From assembly GCA_903813345.2 (NCBI GenBank), contig CAIIXF020000007.1:15856714-15920713 (forward strand): 64,000 bases of DNA. The letters run 5' to 3'. Of the stretch, positions 42,301 to 57,300 are shown piece by piece; within the stretch, counting starts at the first letter, position 1, and each line of letters begins with the position of its first letter. The notes below the pieces were generated by a model that saw only the letters and a program-made list of their open reading frames with translations, was not told where the DNA came from and did no database searches. The position numbers and the translations under genes are program-made. Source of the DNA: Owenia fusiformis. Lineage: Eukaryota; Annelida; Polychaeta; Sabellida; Oweniidae.

Positions 42301-45300
42301 AAATATTCCATTTTCCTGGTCGAACCCATCATTTCAAACTGACTCTTAATCATGTCAGTCACCCCGACATATGGGTCACAATACAGGTCTCTAATTGACC
42401 ACCTTAAACTATAGTTATAGAATAAATCAGTTTACCAATCACGGCTCTAGAATTCTCTGCAAACAGTTTCATAACCAAGGGTAAATAAAGTATGGATTTG
42501 GAGATTTTTTATTTTCCATAATTCACTATGTAATACATAGTTTTTAGAATCAATGGGTGTTAATTCAATTGAAGCGAGTTTAACCCATCTACCTTAATAC
42601 ACATGCATATACGTTCATTATAATCATACATCAATTACAACAAAATGATACAAGACAAACTAGACCACATATTCCCTAACTTAACTATCTTACATTATCT
42701 TCAAAACATTGCAAGTGCAACAATGACATCATAGTCAGATATCAGTCCATGTTCCTCTGACATATCAAACTGAGAATCAAATATTGAATGTTAAGATGTA
42801 AAAGTTAAATGGCAAAATCAGCAAAAAGTGAAAAATGCTATGGTATTCAAGTGTCTCTGAAAAATACATTTCAACCTTATAGGAAGCGGTATAAGACAAT
42901 GTTCAACTGTTCGAGACATATTTATGAATTTTCGAAAGTGATAATTTTGCACCAAATTTTCTTCCTGCCAGGTATTCTTTTGTATCTTGAAGTGAATTTT
43001 TCCATAACTTATCCCTAGTGTGTGAAATGGCTAAGAAACACATATCCACAAATATAAACTCAAGTGTGTTGAAGTATGCCCACGGGGAGTATTACATGTC
43101 AGATTACAAAAATCATATAAATGGTGCTGTTATTGCACTTGCATATTTTGTAGTGTTACTTATCAACAAAGAATACCAAAAACCAAGATGCAAAATCCAG
43201 AATTCCCAATCTATAAACCTTTTATAAGGCACTATTGCATCATGGGATTGATAAGCCTCGTGTACACCTACCTTTCTGGAATACGAAGCCTCCTCTATTC
43301 TGACTTCTGATTAGTAAGCAAAGGAAATAGAATTGTTAGTTAACTGTATAAAAGATGCAGGGTAACATTATCATTCAAGCAGAAGAGATATATGAATGTT
43401 GAACTAAAGATATTCTCTCACATATACCTTTGGAAATCCACACGGGGGAAATAAATATCACAGTTCATCATTTTTCTCATGGTGATATAGTGAAAAATAA
43501 CCAGGGCTTATTTTGTCTTTCAAAATATTGTTTAAATTTATTAACTGAATTTATGATTCACATTTAGAGAATAACCCCTAGACCTGAAATCAAGAATCTC
43601 ATTGTTCAGAAACGCAATATAAAGTGTGAGATCAGTAAAAATCATGATATTTCTCTTGCGGTTGTTAGATTTTTCCCAAGAGACGAATGATATAATTCAC
43701 ACAACCATGACTTCACAGCACCTCACAATGATCAATAGACTTCCAAATGAATGATTGTACAGAATTATTAAGTAACCCTGAATTCTTGATGACACTTGTG
43801 AGTAGTGGTGTTGCCATGGTTACAAAAGTGACGTTAGTAGATAGCATATTAGTGAGTAATCATGGGCAGACAAAATGCATTAATCCTATCTATAAAGCCA
43901 TCATGTAAAGGTCAGTGAAAATCAAATTTGTTTTATTATTACATTGAGTCTGATGTAAATGAACATTGTCGTTATAAGTGAACTTTCCAGAGGAAGAGGT
44001 ACTTAAGTCATTTAGTTGAACAATGAGTACAAATTCTTTTTAATGCAGAGCATGATGGCAAACATTTTCAACACATTGTCAAAATGATGAATACATACAA
44101 TGTATTACATGAGCAAGTATAAACACATAACAAGAACATGAATGGAGTTAAAAATCAATTTTATCAAACATTCCTGCTTTTGATTGGTTTGTTTTGTCTC
44201 ATACTGGCTTTGTGATTACTTCTAATGGACAATAGATCATTAATGGATATAAGTCAAATATGCTACTCAGCACTTCTTTGGTGAATACTTCAATGAAAAA
44301 CACCATGTCTATATTAAATCCACATTCTACAGCTATTGAACTACTTATACAATTATAAAATGTAATATTTGCCCACCTCATCCTTCCACTCATTACAAGT
44401 TATGTGGAATTGTGTATCCAGCTCTATCCCTTCTATAGGCTCTATAACACACTGGCCCCAGTATGGACTCGGATTCACCTTGAAATATGTCTTGGCCTTT
44501 CCTTGAAGCTCTCCTGAAAAATAGTATTGAGATAATTAATGTTTTGGTGCTATTTTGGAAAGGCAATATCACGATAAGTTTTGACCTTTCAATATATCTC
44601 CCCGGAAGAGCAATTTTTAAGATAATTTATTCCCTCGATCTTCACTGAAGCTCTGCACTGAAAAACAATATTGAGACACTTTATGTAATGGAGCTCTCTG
44701 AAAAATCACACTGAGATCATTTATGTCTTGGCCTTTCAACAAAGTTCTCCTGGAACAGTAATATTAAGATCCCAAATGTAATTAATTTCTTGGCCTTTGA
44801 ATGAAGCTTTCTTAGAACCTGGCTTTGATTACGGTACTTACTGGGTGAATTTCTGAAAAGTCAGGTGGAACTGACATCACAGTGGCCAATATCTGTGCAA
44901 TGGTAATTTCAAGAAACAAGAAACTTTTCTAACTTACCTTTAGTAATTGTGAGCTCCAATATGTGTGTCTTATTTTGCTTCAGTTCACCAGTGTTGAGCA
45001 CTAGAATCTTATTATTCACTCCAGTGACAGTCTGCTCAGGTCTTAGTGTTATTGGGTAGTTATCCTTTGTCATGACATGTGGATCAACTCTGGGTGTGTT
45101 GATTGTGTCTACAATTTCATCCCCTGGGGCCTCTGTAGTTGCTATAGTGTTATCAGTGCCACTGCCTCCCCCACCACGACCTCCCCCATCAGAGGGACCC
45201 TCTGCTATTCCACCACTACCAATACCTTCACCAATATTTGGTGGTTGCCCTAAAATTGATTTAACATGTGATATATGAACTTAATACAATCTTAATCTTA

Positions 45301-48300
45301 GTTATCAAAAATCAACATAAGGGGGATTTGACATTTGTTTAGACCATGCATTCTGGTAAGCTCGATACACCCCACATTTAACTAATCTAAAGACAATAGC
45401 CTTCATGAGCAGAATATGTTTCACAAAGAATTTCAAAATGCAATAAAATGAATACAATGAAGACCTTTACTTTTTATTATCCCTGATTCCTTTGAATTAC
45501 ACAAATTGGTCATTTCACATTCCTAAAGGCGTTTTCTTCTCAGATTTTCTTATGTATCGATATCAATGTACTAGAAGTAGAGCTTAAATGGCATCAACTG
45601 GCAATCAATATTCTCTTGTACACAGACACTAAGCTTTCATTGCAAATGATCACAAACACATTCATAATGACCAAATAAGGTGCTTACATGGAGGAAATTC
45701 AGATTGCCGTTTTCGACGTTTCAGGGCAGATGTTGGGTCGTGAATCATGATGCTTCTCTTGCCTCGTCCTTCTTCTTCCTCAACTCCACCTTCCCCTATG
45801 GATCCAACTGGGATCCCTGTGATAAAAAAGATATAAGTAAGGTGTCTTTGAAATTATGTTCCAACTTTATTGTTCCTTTTTATATTATAATGTCATGATC
45901 TTGGTAACAGCAATGAACGTATAGTAGGTGTAACTTATTAAGTTTCAAGAAATATCATTTTTCATGGGATAACAACACTGACATACAGAATAAGTAAACA
46001 TGAAAATAGAATGTTCCATGAGCATTTTTAAGACCACTGTTGAAACGTCAGGGCCAAGTTTAGACTGAAGATTGAAAGTGTAATATCAAAGTGTGATATC
46101 ATACCATCCTTATGTAGAAATTGTGAACCAAAAAGAAAAGTATGTTATGAAGTAGAGAAGTCAAAATGTTTCTCATGGAAATATCATAGTGATCATTGGA
46201 AGATTGTAAAGAATTGTTTAAAGCTCCAACATAGGAAAACTGGTCTTATCACAAAAATTAATATAACGGCTACAGAACCAAAAAAGTGCCCAAGATTAAG
46301 AGGAAAATTTGCTAAAATCAAATCCAATGGCTCATTTGAAAGATCTCCTTGTGCTTTTTAAGATAAACAAAAGTCAAATTATAGAAAAAATCTGCAATAA
46401 GACCCCTTTTTCCTTTGGCCTGGCTCATATATTATTTTTGTAAATCATTTCCTAATAATATGACACCATCCAATTGAGAAACCTTGTGGAGTTAGAGGCT
46501 AGAATAAGTGACCAAAATTTATTCACTGCGGATTATCAAACTGTGGAAAATGGAAGGAAAGGACGATTCTCGGTTTGGAGAACGAAGTTCATCAATCTAA
46601 ATGAGCATTATCCCTGCTTCGGACAAAGGAGCACGTAGGTTATCGCAAACAATTTCAAACGATTCTAACTTGAATTATGAATATTTTCTGATCATGAACA
46701 TGGGTGTATCTTTTAGATCCATTCATTATCTTCAAGAAAAGTATATATAATGATAATTCAGTTAATCAGACCTAAGTGATATTGAAGGGGCAATGGACCA
46801 ATCAACATACTTTTTCAAAAATGTTGACCTAATTTTCACCAAAAATGCAACCTATTATTATATTGTTGAGTGCATAATTAGAATGTGCTTTGAGACATGT
46901 TCGATTTCCTAAAAGGAAAATTTGATTGCTCCAGGGACTTTAAAGATATTCAATTTGGATGACCAAAATGAACTGAAACCAATGGATAGCATGAGATTTT
47001 TCAATGGAGAAATAACATGGGGAACACTTATCTTAATGCAATTAAGTTTTTCTTTCAAGAACTATTTGATATATCAAAATAAAGAATAGCAATGCATTAA
47101 ACATTGTAAAAAGTGATTGCATTTTTGGTGAAAATGGGGTCAACATCTTCAAAATGGGGTCAAAAAGTGTGTTGATGGGTTAATTGCTAGTTAAATATCT
47201 CCGAGTTTGTTTGAATTTATTATTACTGTGCATAATTTTTTTTGAGATAATGAATTGATCTAAAAGATAAACTTGTCTTCATTGTCAGAAAATAGTCATA
47301 ATCCAAGATATAACCTTCTGAAATTGTTTGCGATAACCCACGTGCTCCTTTGATTTTTTTACATAACATAGATTTGAATGTCTTCTTTTGGATAGTCATA
47401 ATTTAATTTGGGTAATATTTCTAGATTTTTCGCAAAAAAAATATTAGCGCAGTACACTGATGAACTTCTTTCCCCAAATTGAGACTTGTCTTTTATTGAA
47501 TCGGTCTAATTGAGCGTTATCCCTGCTTCAGACCAATTTGTTATTTTTACATCTTGTAGATTTAAATGTCCTCTTTTGAATATTCATAGTTTAATTTGGG
47601 TAATATTTCTATATTTTTCATGAAAAAAATATAAGCCCAGGAGACTGTTCTCCAAACCGAGAATCGTCCTTTAAACTTTAGCACCTTCAAAAGAGGTACA
47701 TTTATACAAGTTTAGTGTAAAATTCACCAATCATAAGTATATCTTTTTAATCAACTATCAATTATATACAACTCTTAAATGAATTTATACTGATTCAGTC
47801 AAGCATATCGAGTCCAGCTGTAACAATATGACAATATTTTGATTTTTGGTCGCTCATGACACCCCTGGTGTCAATCTTAGCCTCAAACTCCACAAGAAAA
47901 CAATGGTTTTCAATCAGATCATAATATCATAATACTAAATAGTGAAATGAGTTTGACCATTTTAGTTTAAAATCAGCCATTCACCACCTACATGTATGTA
48001 TTCGATGAAATCCATTATGTGTTGCATTTAGAGCAAAATTGAATGACACCTACTTCCAGCTGGAGGTAGGTGTCGTTAGACTGGTCTATTAGTATTTAAT
48101 CCATATAATTCATTATACTTTGCATACCTTGTATAAGTGACTTGAATTATTAAAGAGACAATAGTGATCAATAAATCAATAATTTTCATTAACATACTTC
48201 TCTCTGATCTCATTTAAATAAGCTAACTACGAGTATATAATACAATTTTCAATATTTACAGTACTATTTATAGTAGAAATTCTTAATAGGAACTCATGAT

Positions 48301-51300
48301 TATATTATACTATGTTTGTTTAGGGCATAGCCACTTTACATGCATTGTGGAATCCTGAACTTATTATCTATCATTAAATGGAATATAAGTCTGAAGCTAT
48401 TAAAAAACTGCAGTAATGGGAAATGGGTTAATTGTAAGGAATATATTACTGTTAATAATAACTGATAGTTTGCTTGCATATTTAATGAATGATGTTTCAG
48501 GGAACATGGATATCTTGGAAAAACTCAGATGTTAATATATTTGATGATGTCACAATACCATATACCAAACAACTTTATTGAAGATAACTAATGAGTTTGA
48601 CTCCTGATTGATAATGACCTAAAAATGTTATTTTACAAAGATTTTGATTTTATGACTATTTATGACATTTGACTTCAATTTATTTTGTATCCACCTGTTA
48701 TAACCTGTTAAAGTATGTAGATTCTACAAAAATGACTTAGCTACTTATATATTACACTTGTACTATATGACACACAGTTAGGAATTTTGCACCATATATC
48801 CACATTCATATACTGTATTAAGAAAAATTATTTTTCATTTTATATCTTTGATTTATCTTTTAAACTATATATAACAGTGATTCTGTTTCTGTTTACTGTA
48901 GCTTTGATGACAAAAAATAATTGGACCCTTGTTTGAATACTTAAATTGGCCCAGATTCGTATTAACATATGACCTTGACCTTTTGCACTCCAATTTTGAC
49001 CTACATAGAGTGAAGTTGACATTTGAAAACCTAAGAGGTACAATAATATGTCCATTTTGACCTTGATTACTGAAATTATTGTTTACATTTATAATGTATA
49101 TATTGTACTAATAACTAGCATACATACCTGGTGGACCTTGAGGAATTCCCCCGAAAGGAGGATTGAATATCTCTCCCCCAGTGTCTGACCTATGGGTAGT
49201 AGTAGTGCTGCTGGTAGTGCTCACTGTAGCTGCAATTAGAATGTGTTAGATGAATTGCCTGACCATAATAAGTATGTGAGGTTTTGAAAATGCAACCTTT
49301 TTACACCAGTGCGGCATATGTGCATTATGTTAATAAGGATAAGAGACTTTTACCAGGTGAGTAAAATTGCAGAACTTTCTGTGAAAATAAGAGAAAATTA
49401 AATAATGGTTTGGTGTGATATATATGGATTGAAAACATTAAATGTATATTTAATTTGCAGGGACCTTGGAAATACTTTGTCCCTCTGGACACTTAAATAA
49501 TATTTGGAAATTCAAGAATGTAATAACAGTGGTCATTTCATCTATCCCTTGTATACATGTATTATAACACTACTCACTAGTTTTTGTAGTTGGCACTGTC
49601 GTTGTGCTGCCACTTGCTGTCTTATTAGCCTCTATTTCAGCCATTAATAACATAAATTGTTGATATGAGGAACCATCTGCTTTAACACAAAAGTCATCAT
49701 TAGCGCCAGAGATTGTGAGTTCATCAGCGACGAGGAACATCCTCCAGCTGTATGTGACATTGTCATCATTGCAATCATCACAATTTGCCTCTAGAATGAC
49801 TCTTTCTTCAGAATTTATCACACCATCGTCACAAACTGCACATTTCACACTGACATCCAAATTCTTACGTTTATCAATCTGCACGACTTGTGTTGTAGTA
49901 GAGTACCTTGGCGGGTGGCCACCTATGCCAGGCTTCATAATGGTCAAGTTGAATACATACTGCATAGCAAGGTTAGGGATAACAGCATTTGCAGCAATAT
50001 TCAAGTTGGATTGATTACTAATAAATGTACCATTTTCACCATCAAGGCATCCAAGGGCAGCATTGTTTAGTTCATAACAGCTCCATTCGTAGCTGCAAAT
50101 CAACAATCAGGCTTAATGTAACAGTTTAAAAACTAGAATATATTGCAGGAGGTTAACAAAGATCATATCTCATTCAGTTCACTCTTATCATACTCGGATA
50201 GTTCTCAGAATCCTAGATTAAAATATTTCTGAAAATAGCTTTTTTTCACCTCATACTAGAATCCTCAGGATAATCCAAATCTGAAGATTCCCTTCCATCT
50301 AGGTGAATTGTGTCATTGGGGCCAACATAACGCATCACACCACCTAACAAACAAACATAAATATGTTATCAATATGATTCTTTACAGTGTGTACAAAAGC
50401 ATGTCTTTCAATACAACAGAAATGATGTCACCCTGTTAAATCTTTATTCGTTCATTGTATGATTATTACAAACGGAATAAACAAATTGAATTGAATATTG
50501 TAATTACATGACAGTGGTGGAATGTGAACCCAAAAACATTCGATTAACTGTCAAATGCTGCAAAATTATTCATTACAAATCCAAGAATTTAATTGAAATA
50601 CATGTATCAGACCCTATGAAAATGTTAAACCAATAAGCATATTGTTTGGCCTAACAACTTTACAAAGTCTAAATCCCAAAATACAATGTGCTGCTGTTGC
50701 TGTTGCATTCACAAGCGTACATATACATTGATTGATGCACTCACTAAACTGGTATACCCTTTGTAAAATTCATGAAATCAGCCTTAAATCATGCAACAAA
50801 GGCGAAGTCTAAGAGTGAACAACTCTTTGTTGAGGCCAGAGGCCAAGAAAATCATATTTAATGGCAAATTGACAAACACTTAGTGTGTTATTTAAGGATT
50901 TAAGCCTTGGTCTCAGTGCATTGTGTGCTGAACCATTCCACGCAGATGTTGTTTCCAAGTCTTTGCATGACCCCGCAAGGAGAATGCAAAGTTTAGGGAA
51001 CAACCTCTCAGTGGAATGAAGTAGCCACAATGCTTTGAGTCTTGGGCTTATATTATTTTCACACATTGCGAAACATTTTCTATAAAATCACCTAAAAGAT
51101 ACAATATCACTGAAAGAACATATTTTCAATGAAACTTTTTGCAAGGGTCAAGTATTGGAAAAATCAATTTCAATCTCTTAGCAACTGTACACAACAAATG
51201 CGTTATTGATATTTCACACACTGTTCATATGTGAATACTCTGTTTGGATTGGCTGGAATCGGACACACCTTGCCTAGCCATGTGTGAATTTACAATCATG

Positions 51301-54300
51301 TCACCATTCTCCTATGGCGTGTTTGACCAGTAGCATACACTGCTTCTAGTCAGATCAACTAACAAAACAACCTTTTTTGGGGTTGTTTGGTTGGATGAAG
51401 GGTTTGAGCACCAACACCCTTGAGCTAGGCGTATGTGTGCCACAAGGTTGGGAGTTCAAGACATATGTGCTCCTAGTGTTTATTCATTTATAACATCTTT
51501 AATATGCATACTTTATCTACCTTTGATTACACTGTATAGAGGTGTCGGAATAATTTCTATAGATGACTTGGCCATTTCCCAAACAATTGTATTTGACATT
51601 GCAACCTAAAATGAAAAGATACAAGGCAATTAGATAAGGCAATATATTAACAACTGAAATAAATTGGATTAGAACGACACAGAAATTAACAAACGTAACA
51701 TGCTATAATATATAACTATTAACCTTTAACTGTATCGTGTAGATACCATATGGTAAGGATCTCGGGGGTAATATCAGGATGCGATCTAACTCAAGTTCTT
51801 TAGCATACTCTGCTAGATCAAGCTCTGTTTGTGTAGTTTCATTCAAGATTCTCCATTGATATCTTGTTGTGTTGGTGATGGAACAATTCACATCAACAGT
51901 GGCCTCCACTTTCAGAGTGTCAGATCGATATATCTGTATAATGGATATCAAAAACATTCTTGTTGAGCAATTATTGCAAAACAATGTGATGCTATTTGGA
52001 AATATCTTTATTAAGAAATAATAACACATGACTACCAAGGAATAATATATGATTAACAATAAATAACATATAATATGACTAACAAAATAATTATCAGATA
52101 ACTAACAAAAAAAAGAATTCGATTAATGATTCCTCTAATTACCAAGAAATATTCAATAAAATAATTATAAAAAATCAAAATCAAATGGTCTAGAACAAAA
52201 AAGTATATCTGAAGTCATGCAGGATTTCTGTATCGACTAAAGACTTTTCCGCATTATAAGTAATACTAGCTATCTTATTTGTGTGCATCTTTAAATGTTT
52301 TGGAGGATTATTCAATTTAACTGATGCAACAGCATAATGACACTTGAATCCATAATTAGCATAATGTAACCAAAGGCATGCAGTCAAGTCTCTATTCAAG
52401 TAGATATATATACAAGTGCTGAATAAGTTTATTGGAAATACCTTCCTATCCTCTCCACCAAGAATTTCAATCTCAGGGGGACGGCAATATCTTTCCAATA
52501 CAAATACTCGTTTCTCTGCTGTTTGTTCATTCAACAAATTCCTGGCACGCACTTTGATGATGTATGCCCCTTTGCTGCAATTCACAATGTTTTATTGCAA
52601 TATCAATTAAATTGCACTTCAAATATTTGCCTAGCACTAACTTCAGAGATTCTGACTCTGGTTTCTATGGCAACCCATGATAAAGGATAATTTTTCCATA
52701 GGTTAATTCCATACGGTTATTAAATAATTTACAGATGTCACAAATATGAGTCAGATTCAGATTATTAGAAATTCTGGGGAATCTATATCAGAATCCCACC
52801 TTATTTCAGATGTAACAAGGCATTAACATGCAAAATGTCACTACCTGCCATTTATTACAGATGCCGACTGCAGAACACCAATCTCAAAACACCAACCACC
52901 AAACATCATGCACAAAAAGTTGGGGACTATAACAATATGTCACCACTTCTGGTGGTGACATAAAAACCATACAAGCAAATGATATTAAATGCAATTAATA
53001 GAGTACCTTCGAAATGTATGTTGAATTTGCATGATGGATGTATTCTTGACTTCACCATTTCCAAAATCCCATGTGTATGTTACATTATTGCCTTGGAAGT
53101 GTGTAGCAGTAATGTTCATAGGACGGCCAATCAGAGGATCTGTATTATATCTGATTTCTACCTTGCTGATAGTTGCAAAGATATTCACTTCAAAAGGGGC
53201 TGATATCATTCTACTGATGCCATTTTCAGCTTCAACACGAACTATGTATCTGTAAAATATAAAGTGAAAAACATAAGTATGTCCAATATTTCGACAAATA
53301 TGTAAAAGAGTCTATCCAGATTAAGAAAAATCATGAAGAAATGATATAAATGAATTCATTCACTTACGTTCCAACCTTTCCATATGAATAGTTAATTTTG
53401 CCAGCAATTGTTGTTTTTCTGGCAGAGGAGTCTCCAAAATCCCAATTATAATAACGCACAATCTGAAGATCATGTGGATGTGGAGTTGCGGTGAATTCCA
53501 TGCTAGTTTGCTTTGCCCTGTATGTAGTTCCAGCTAAACTGATATCAACACCTAATAAAACCCAAACAGGAATTATCAGAATATAAGCATACATGATATA
53601 TATCATAAATGAAACCACATTCATTTATTGTATTTTATCCATTGCAAGAATGTTAATGTTGAAGAATATTGAAGCGTATATACATGTACCTTGAATTGGT
53701 TTCCAGACATAAACATAAGCAGTTTGTGTGGCCTCGGCCACTTTGTTGTGTGCCTTGACTGTAACGGCATGTCTTCCACTAGTAATGTATCTGTGGGATA
53801 CTTCAGAGCCTACAATACAATAATTGGAAATCAGACTACAACTCAAAGTATATCTAAATTAAAATCACAAAATATCAAAATTCAATAAAAATGTACTATT
53901 TCAGAAATTGCAGAAATATAAACACACCTTCATTTTTAAGTTGAGTTTGATCTCCAAAATCCCAATCATAAGAAACATTGGTTCCATATTTTAGACTTGC
54001 ACTGAAAACTGTTATATTACTCAGTCTTGAGTGATATTCTCTTTTGTTCAATTGTATCCCAGTTGGGGGTTTCTGTACAATGAATGGCTTTTTCATAACT
54101 ACTGTCACATTTCCTAGCTGGTTCCTTGCTATCAGTCTGATGGTAAATACCCCCTCTGAAAATATATGCAACAATGCATAAAGCACATATAAATCTGTGA
54201 TAAGGCCTATGGTACACTAGTCATATTCATGCTACTTGTTCTGTTAAATCAATCAAGAAACATATTTCATGGCACAATACCTATCCTTTATGTTTTGTTT

Positions 54301-57300
54301 TAGGGATATCAAATATAAATTTTTATTGCTGCTGTACATCACACAGAGTTTAATTAATTGATTGTCCATTATGATTTTGAAAGATATTTTGTCCAAAAAA
54401 TGTTGCCAATTTACCTGTCTTATAGTAGTGATTGCTAATAGCCTCTCGACCACCATATAAGGTTTGGGACGAGAGTAAGGACTGAACAGTTCCATCTCCA
54501 TAGTGAACATCAAAGTAAACATCAGAGCCCTCCCAGCAGGTGACCTTGAAGAACAACTTGTCTGTTGTCCAGTTGCCATTCTCCATTTTTAATGGTGAGA
54601 AATTACTCCCATATAAATGTATTATATCAATATTTTTGACTGGTTCAGCAACAATAAATTTAAATGGTAGTTCCGCACTGATTGGTTGAGAATACAGATA
54701 GTTTTTTACTTCTACAGATACTGTATACCAGTTTGCGACGTTGAAAGTGTGAGTAGCTTGACTTGTTTGACTGTCAATTCTGGAAAATAATTGCATTAGA
54801 GCATTTTTACATGTTTCATTCTTGTAAGGTCAATTATTATGCCTTGTAGTGATTTGAAGAAAGTCACGTAAGACTTGTAATTTGTGCAGCTCATGAACTT
54901 AATTTAACCTGCTGCACTTTTATAGAAATAACCAAACTAATAAACACAAAGGGGAAATAAGAAAAGATATATATATATGAGTTAGTTATTTTCAAAAGGT
55001 GGAGTGAAGTAATAGTACCTAGTTTGGTCAATAGAGGGAACATTAATCTGTCCCCGGGAGGATTTTCCCCGGGAATGTAACTATACGCTTTGTACCTTCC
55101 AATCCCATCGTGCATGTCCTACTTTGAATATTTATAATTTCTGATTGGTGAATGTATACCTGGGAATACACCTAATTATTTTTTGCCTTTGTACAAATCT
55201 ATATGAAAGAAAATGTAATCAAGCTGAGTAGTTTGTGCGGCTAGTTAGCTTATAACAATCGAAACAAATATAGACGCCAATACTTGAGTTATGGATGAGT
55301 GGTCGGTTTGAAAACACACATTTTGTAAACATTTGTTATGTGAATATATAGGGATAAGGATTGACAAACCATAAAACTGTAAAATTTAAAACGCTTGCTT
55401 GCTCTGCGTGGCTAGTGAACTTTATAAATGAATTCACTGGACAGTCCAGCCGGTGACATATTGTTCCCTGTCATGCGAATGATGGATTTAACACGAGTTT
55501 GAGCTAGTCCATTCTGCCACTGTACGCCCGTCGGATATAACAATTTTACCAATACAGTCAAAAATCTCCTCCGTTTTTATTTGAATTGAGAGATCACATT
55601 CAAATTGGATTATTTCCACTTCTATTTGTATTCAATTATCCTATTTCTATTCCATGCTAAATGGGAAATAAAGAGATGTAATAATGATAACTGAATATGA
55701 TCATGGGCAGCTGGATGCCCATTATATAATGTTGAGTTAACCCAAGGATGAAGAGTTAATCAATTTGAAAATATAATATTTTACATATTGTACATTTTGA
55801 ATGCATGTTGATATTAAACCATGATTTCCGTGATGACCTTTCAATCGCGATTCGCGATCACCGTACTGTGTCAACTTGAAGTGTGTATTTTCCCCAGATA
55901 CGAAGGCAAATGCAGGGTGTCCTTGCGGCAAACGTTCGTTCGAGTTTCTGCGATCTGCTGCCGATGTCACCTGTCGTATGAAAAACGACAAATGTGACTT
56001 AGGTTTAACATAGGATATTTTACAACTTAATGTGATTGTTTATAAATAGATTATTCGTAATTTACTAACGTGTCTCAAACATCTACCAGCGTCGTTTTGA
56101 CTCCAGTTGCAAAAACAATATGTGGTGAATAAGTGATTAAGTTTTATTTTGACATGATACGCTATGAATATGACGGTAACAATGAAATAATAACAATGCA
56201 TTACGTAAGGATAGATCGGGGGATAGATTTTTGTGGAAATCGTTCCATGATGTTAGAGATATTGAACTGGAGGATATTGCCACGATATACTCCGGAAAAC
56301 CAATATGCGGTGGATATGGTGACGATATACTCCGCTTGTTGATTTCCCGCCAAATTGATTCTATTTGGCATGGAATTCATTTTGCAATGGTATTATACAT
56401 TTTGTACACTCCTTGTGAAGGATAATAAGAACATCCTATGATTTTTTCAGAATATCATTTTAATCTACTCGGTGATATATGCACTCATTCTCTTTTCTCT
56501 CTCGTGCAGATACCAATATCACCTCGTAGATAAAAATGATATTCCTCAAAATCATAGGATATCCTATAAATACCCCATGGTTGTGGAAAAATATAATTCA
56601 TATCAATAACTAGATATAATGGACAGTTTTCAAAACCAAAACACTTTTGAAACCATCGAGTGAACCATCTCTAACTTTTTATGGATGACATTCGCCTTCG
56701 GCTGTCGGTGATTATCGGCGTTCGGTGGTCATGGTGTGTAACAAATGGTAGGTTGTAGCTGACATTTTGCATGTCAATAATTTTGTCATTTTAGATTACT
56801 TTGCAAAGGTATAAAGTTTTAGAAATCGCCGCTGCCAAGCGATTTTGGAAAGTCGATTTGATCACTATCCCGGAGACATTAATAAGAGAAACGTAATTGT
56901 AGGTTAGAGATGTTGATTTTGTGGTTAGGAAATATATAAATGTCCAAAATGATTTGTCAGACCAACCCTGGTCATTGATACTAAATGCGATACTCGGTAT
57001 AGGATTATTAGGCGATCAGACGAATAATATTTTTGTAAATGGTGGGTAAATATGGATATTTCAGCCCAATGTAAATGTAATGGTCAGTTCTTGTGCTGTA
57101 CCAATCTGTATTGTTACTGAGATTGTCCCCGTTGATCATCTCCGTCGCAATACAGAAAATATTGGTGCGAAGGGACAATCTCAGTAGCAATACAGAGGAT
57201 CACACGATAAAAACGTTATTGAATGATTTGAAGTGGCAAATCCAGATACGGCCACATATGCCGTCTTCCAATTGTAAAGACAATGGATCCTTAATTTAAA

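Larger units (their letters stand above)
37465..44376 (-). other. 6.9-kb intron between v15 and v16
   Basis: It holds two MITEs (37602-37803 and 37866-38205), a possible element at 39957-40388, a short dispersed repeat shared by 38962-39006 and 42348-42390, and an unassigned 150-codon hydrophobic ORF (40822-41274, minus). A splice-like 28-nt segment at 43273-43300 was rejected as an exon. No supported gene. Confidence 0.7.
45817..49127 (-). other. 3.3-kb intron between v12 and v13
   Basis: It holds an inverted-repeat element at 46558-47672 and a 34-bp hairpin at 48044-48077. No coding sequence is supported. Confidence 0.75.

Noticed and set aside
43273-43300. Splice-like segment encoding NRGGFVFQK between exons v15 and v16
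   Set aside because: It has AG and GTAGGT flanks, but its 28 nt would shift the frame. v15 joins v16 directly in phase 0 to give the expected WKDENVPLTYEV.
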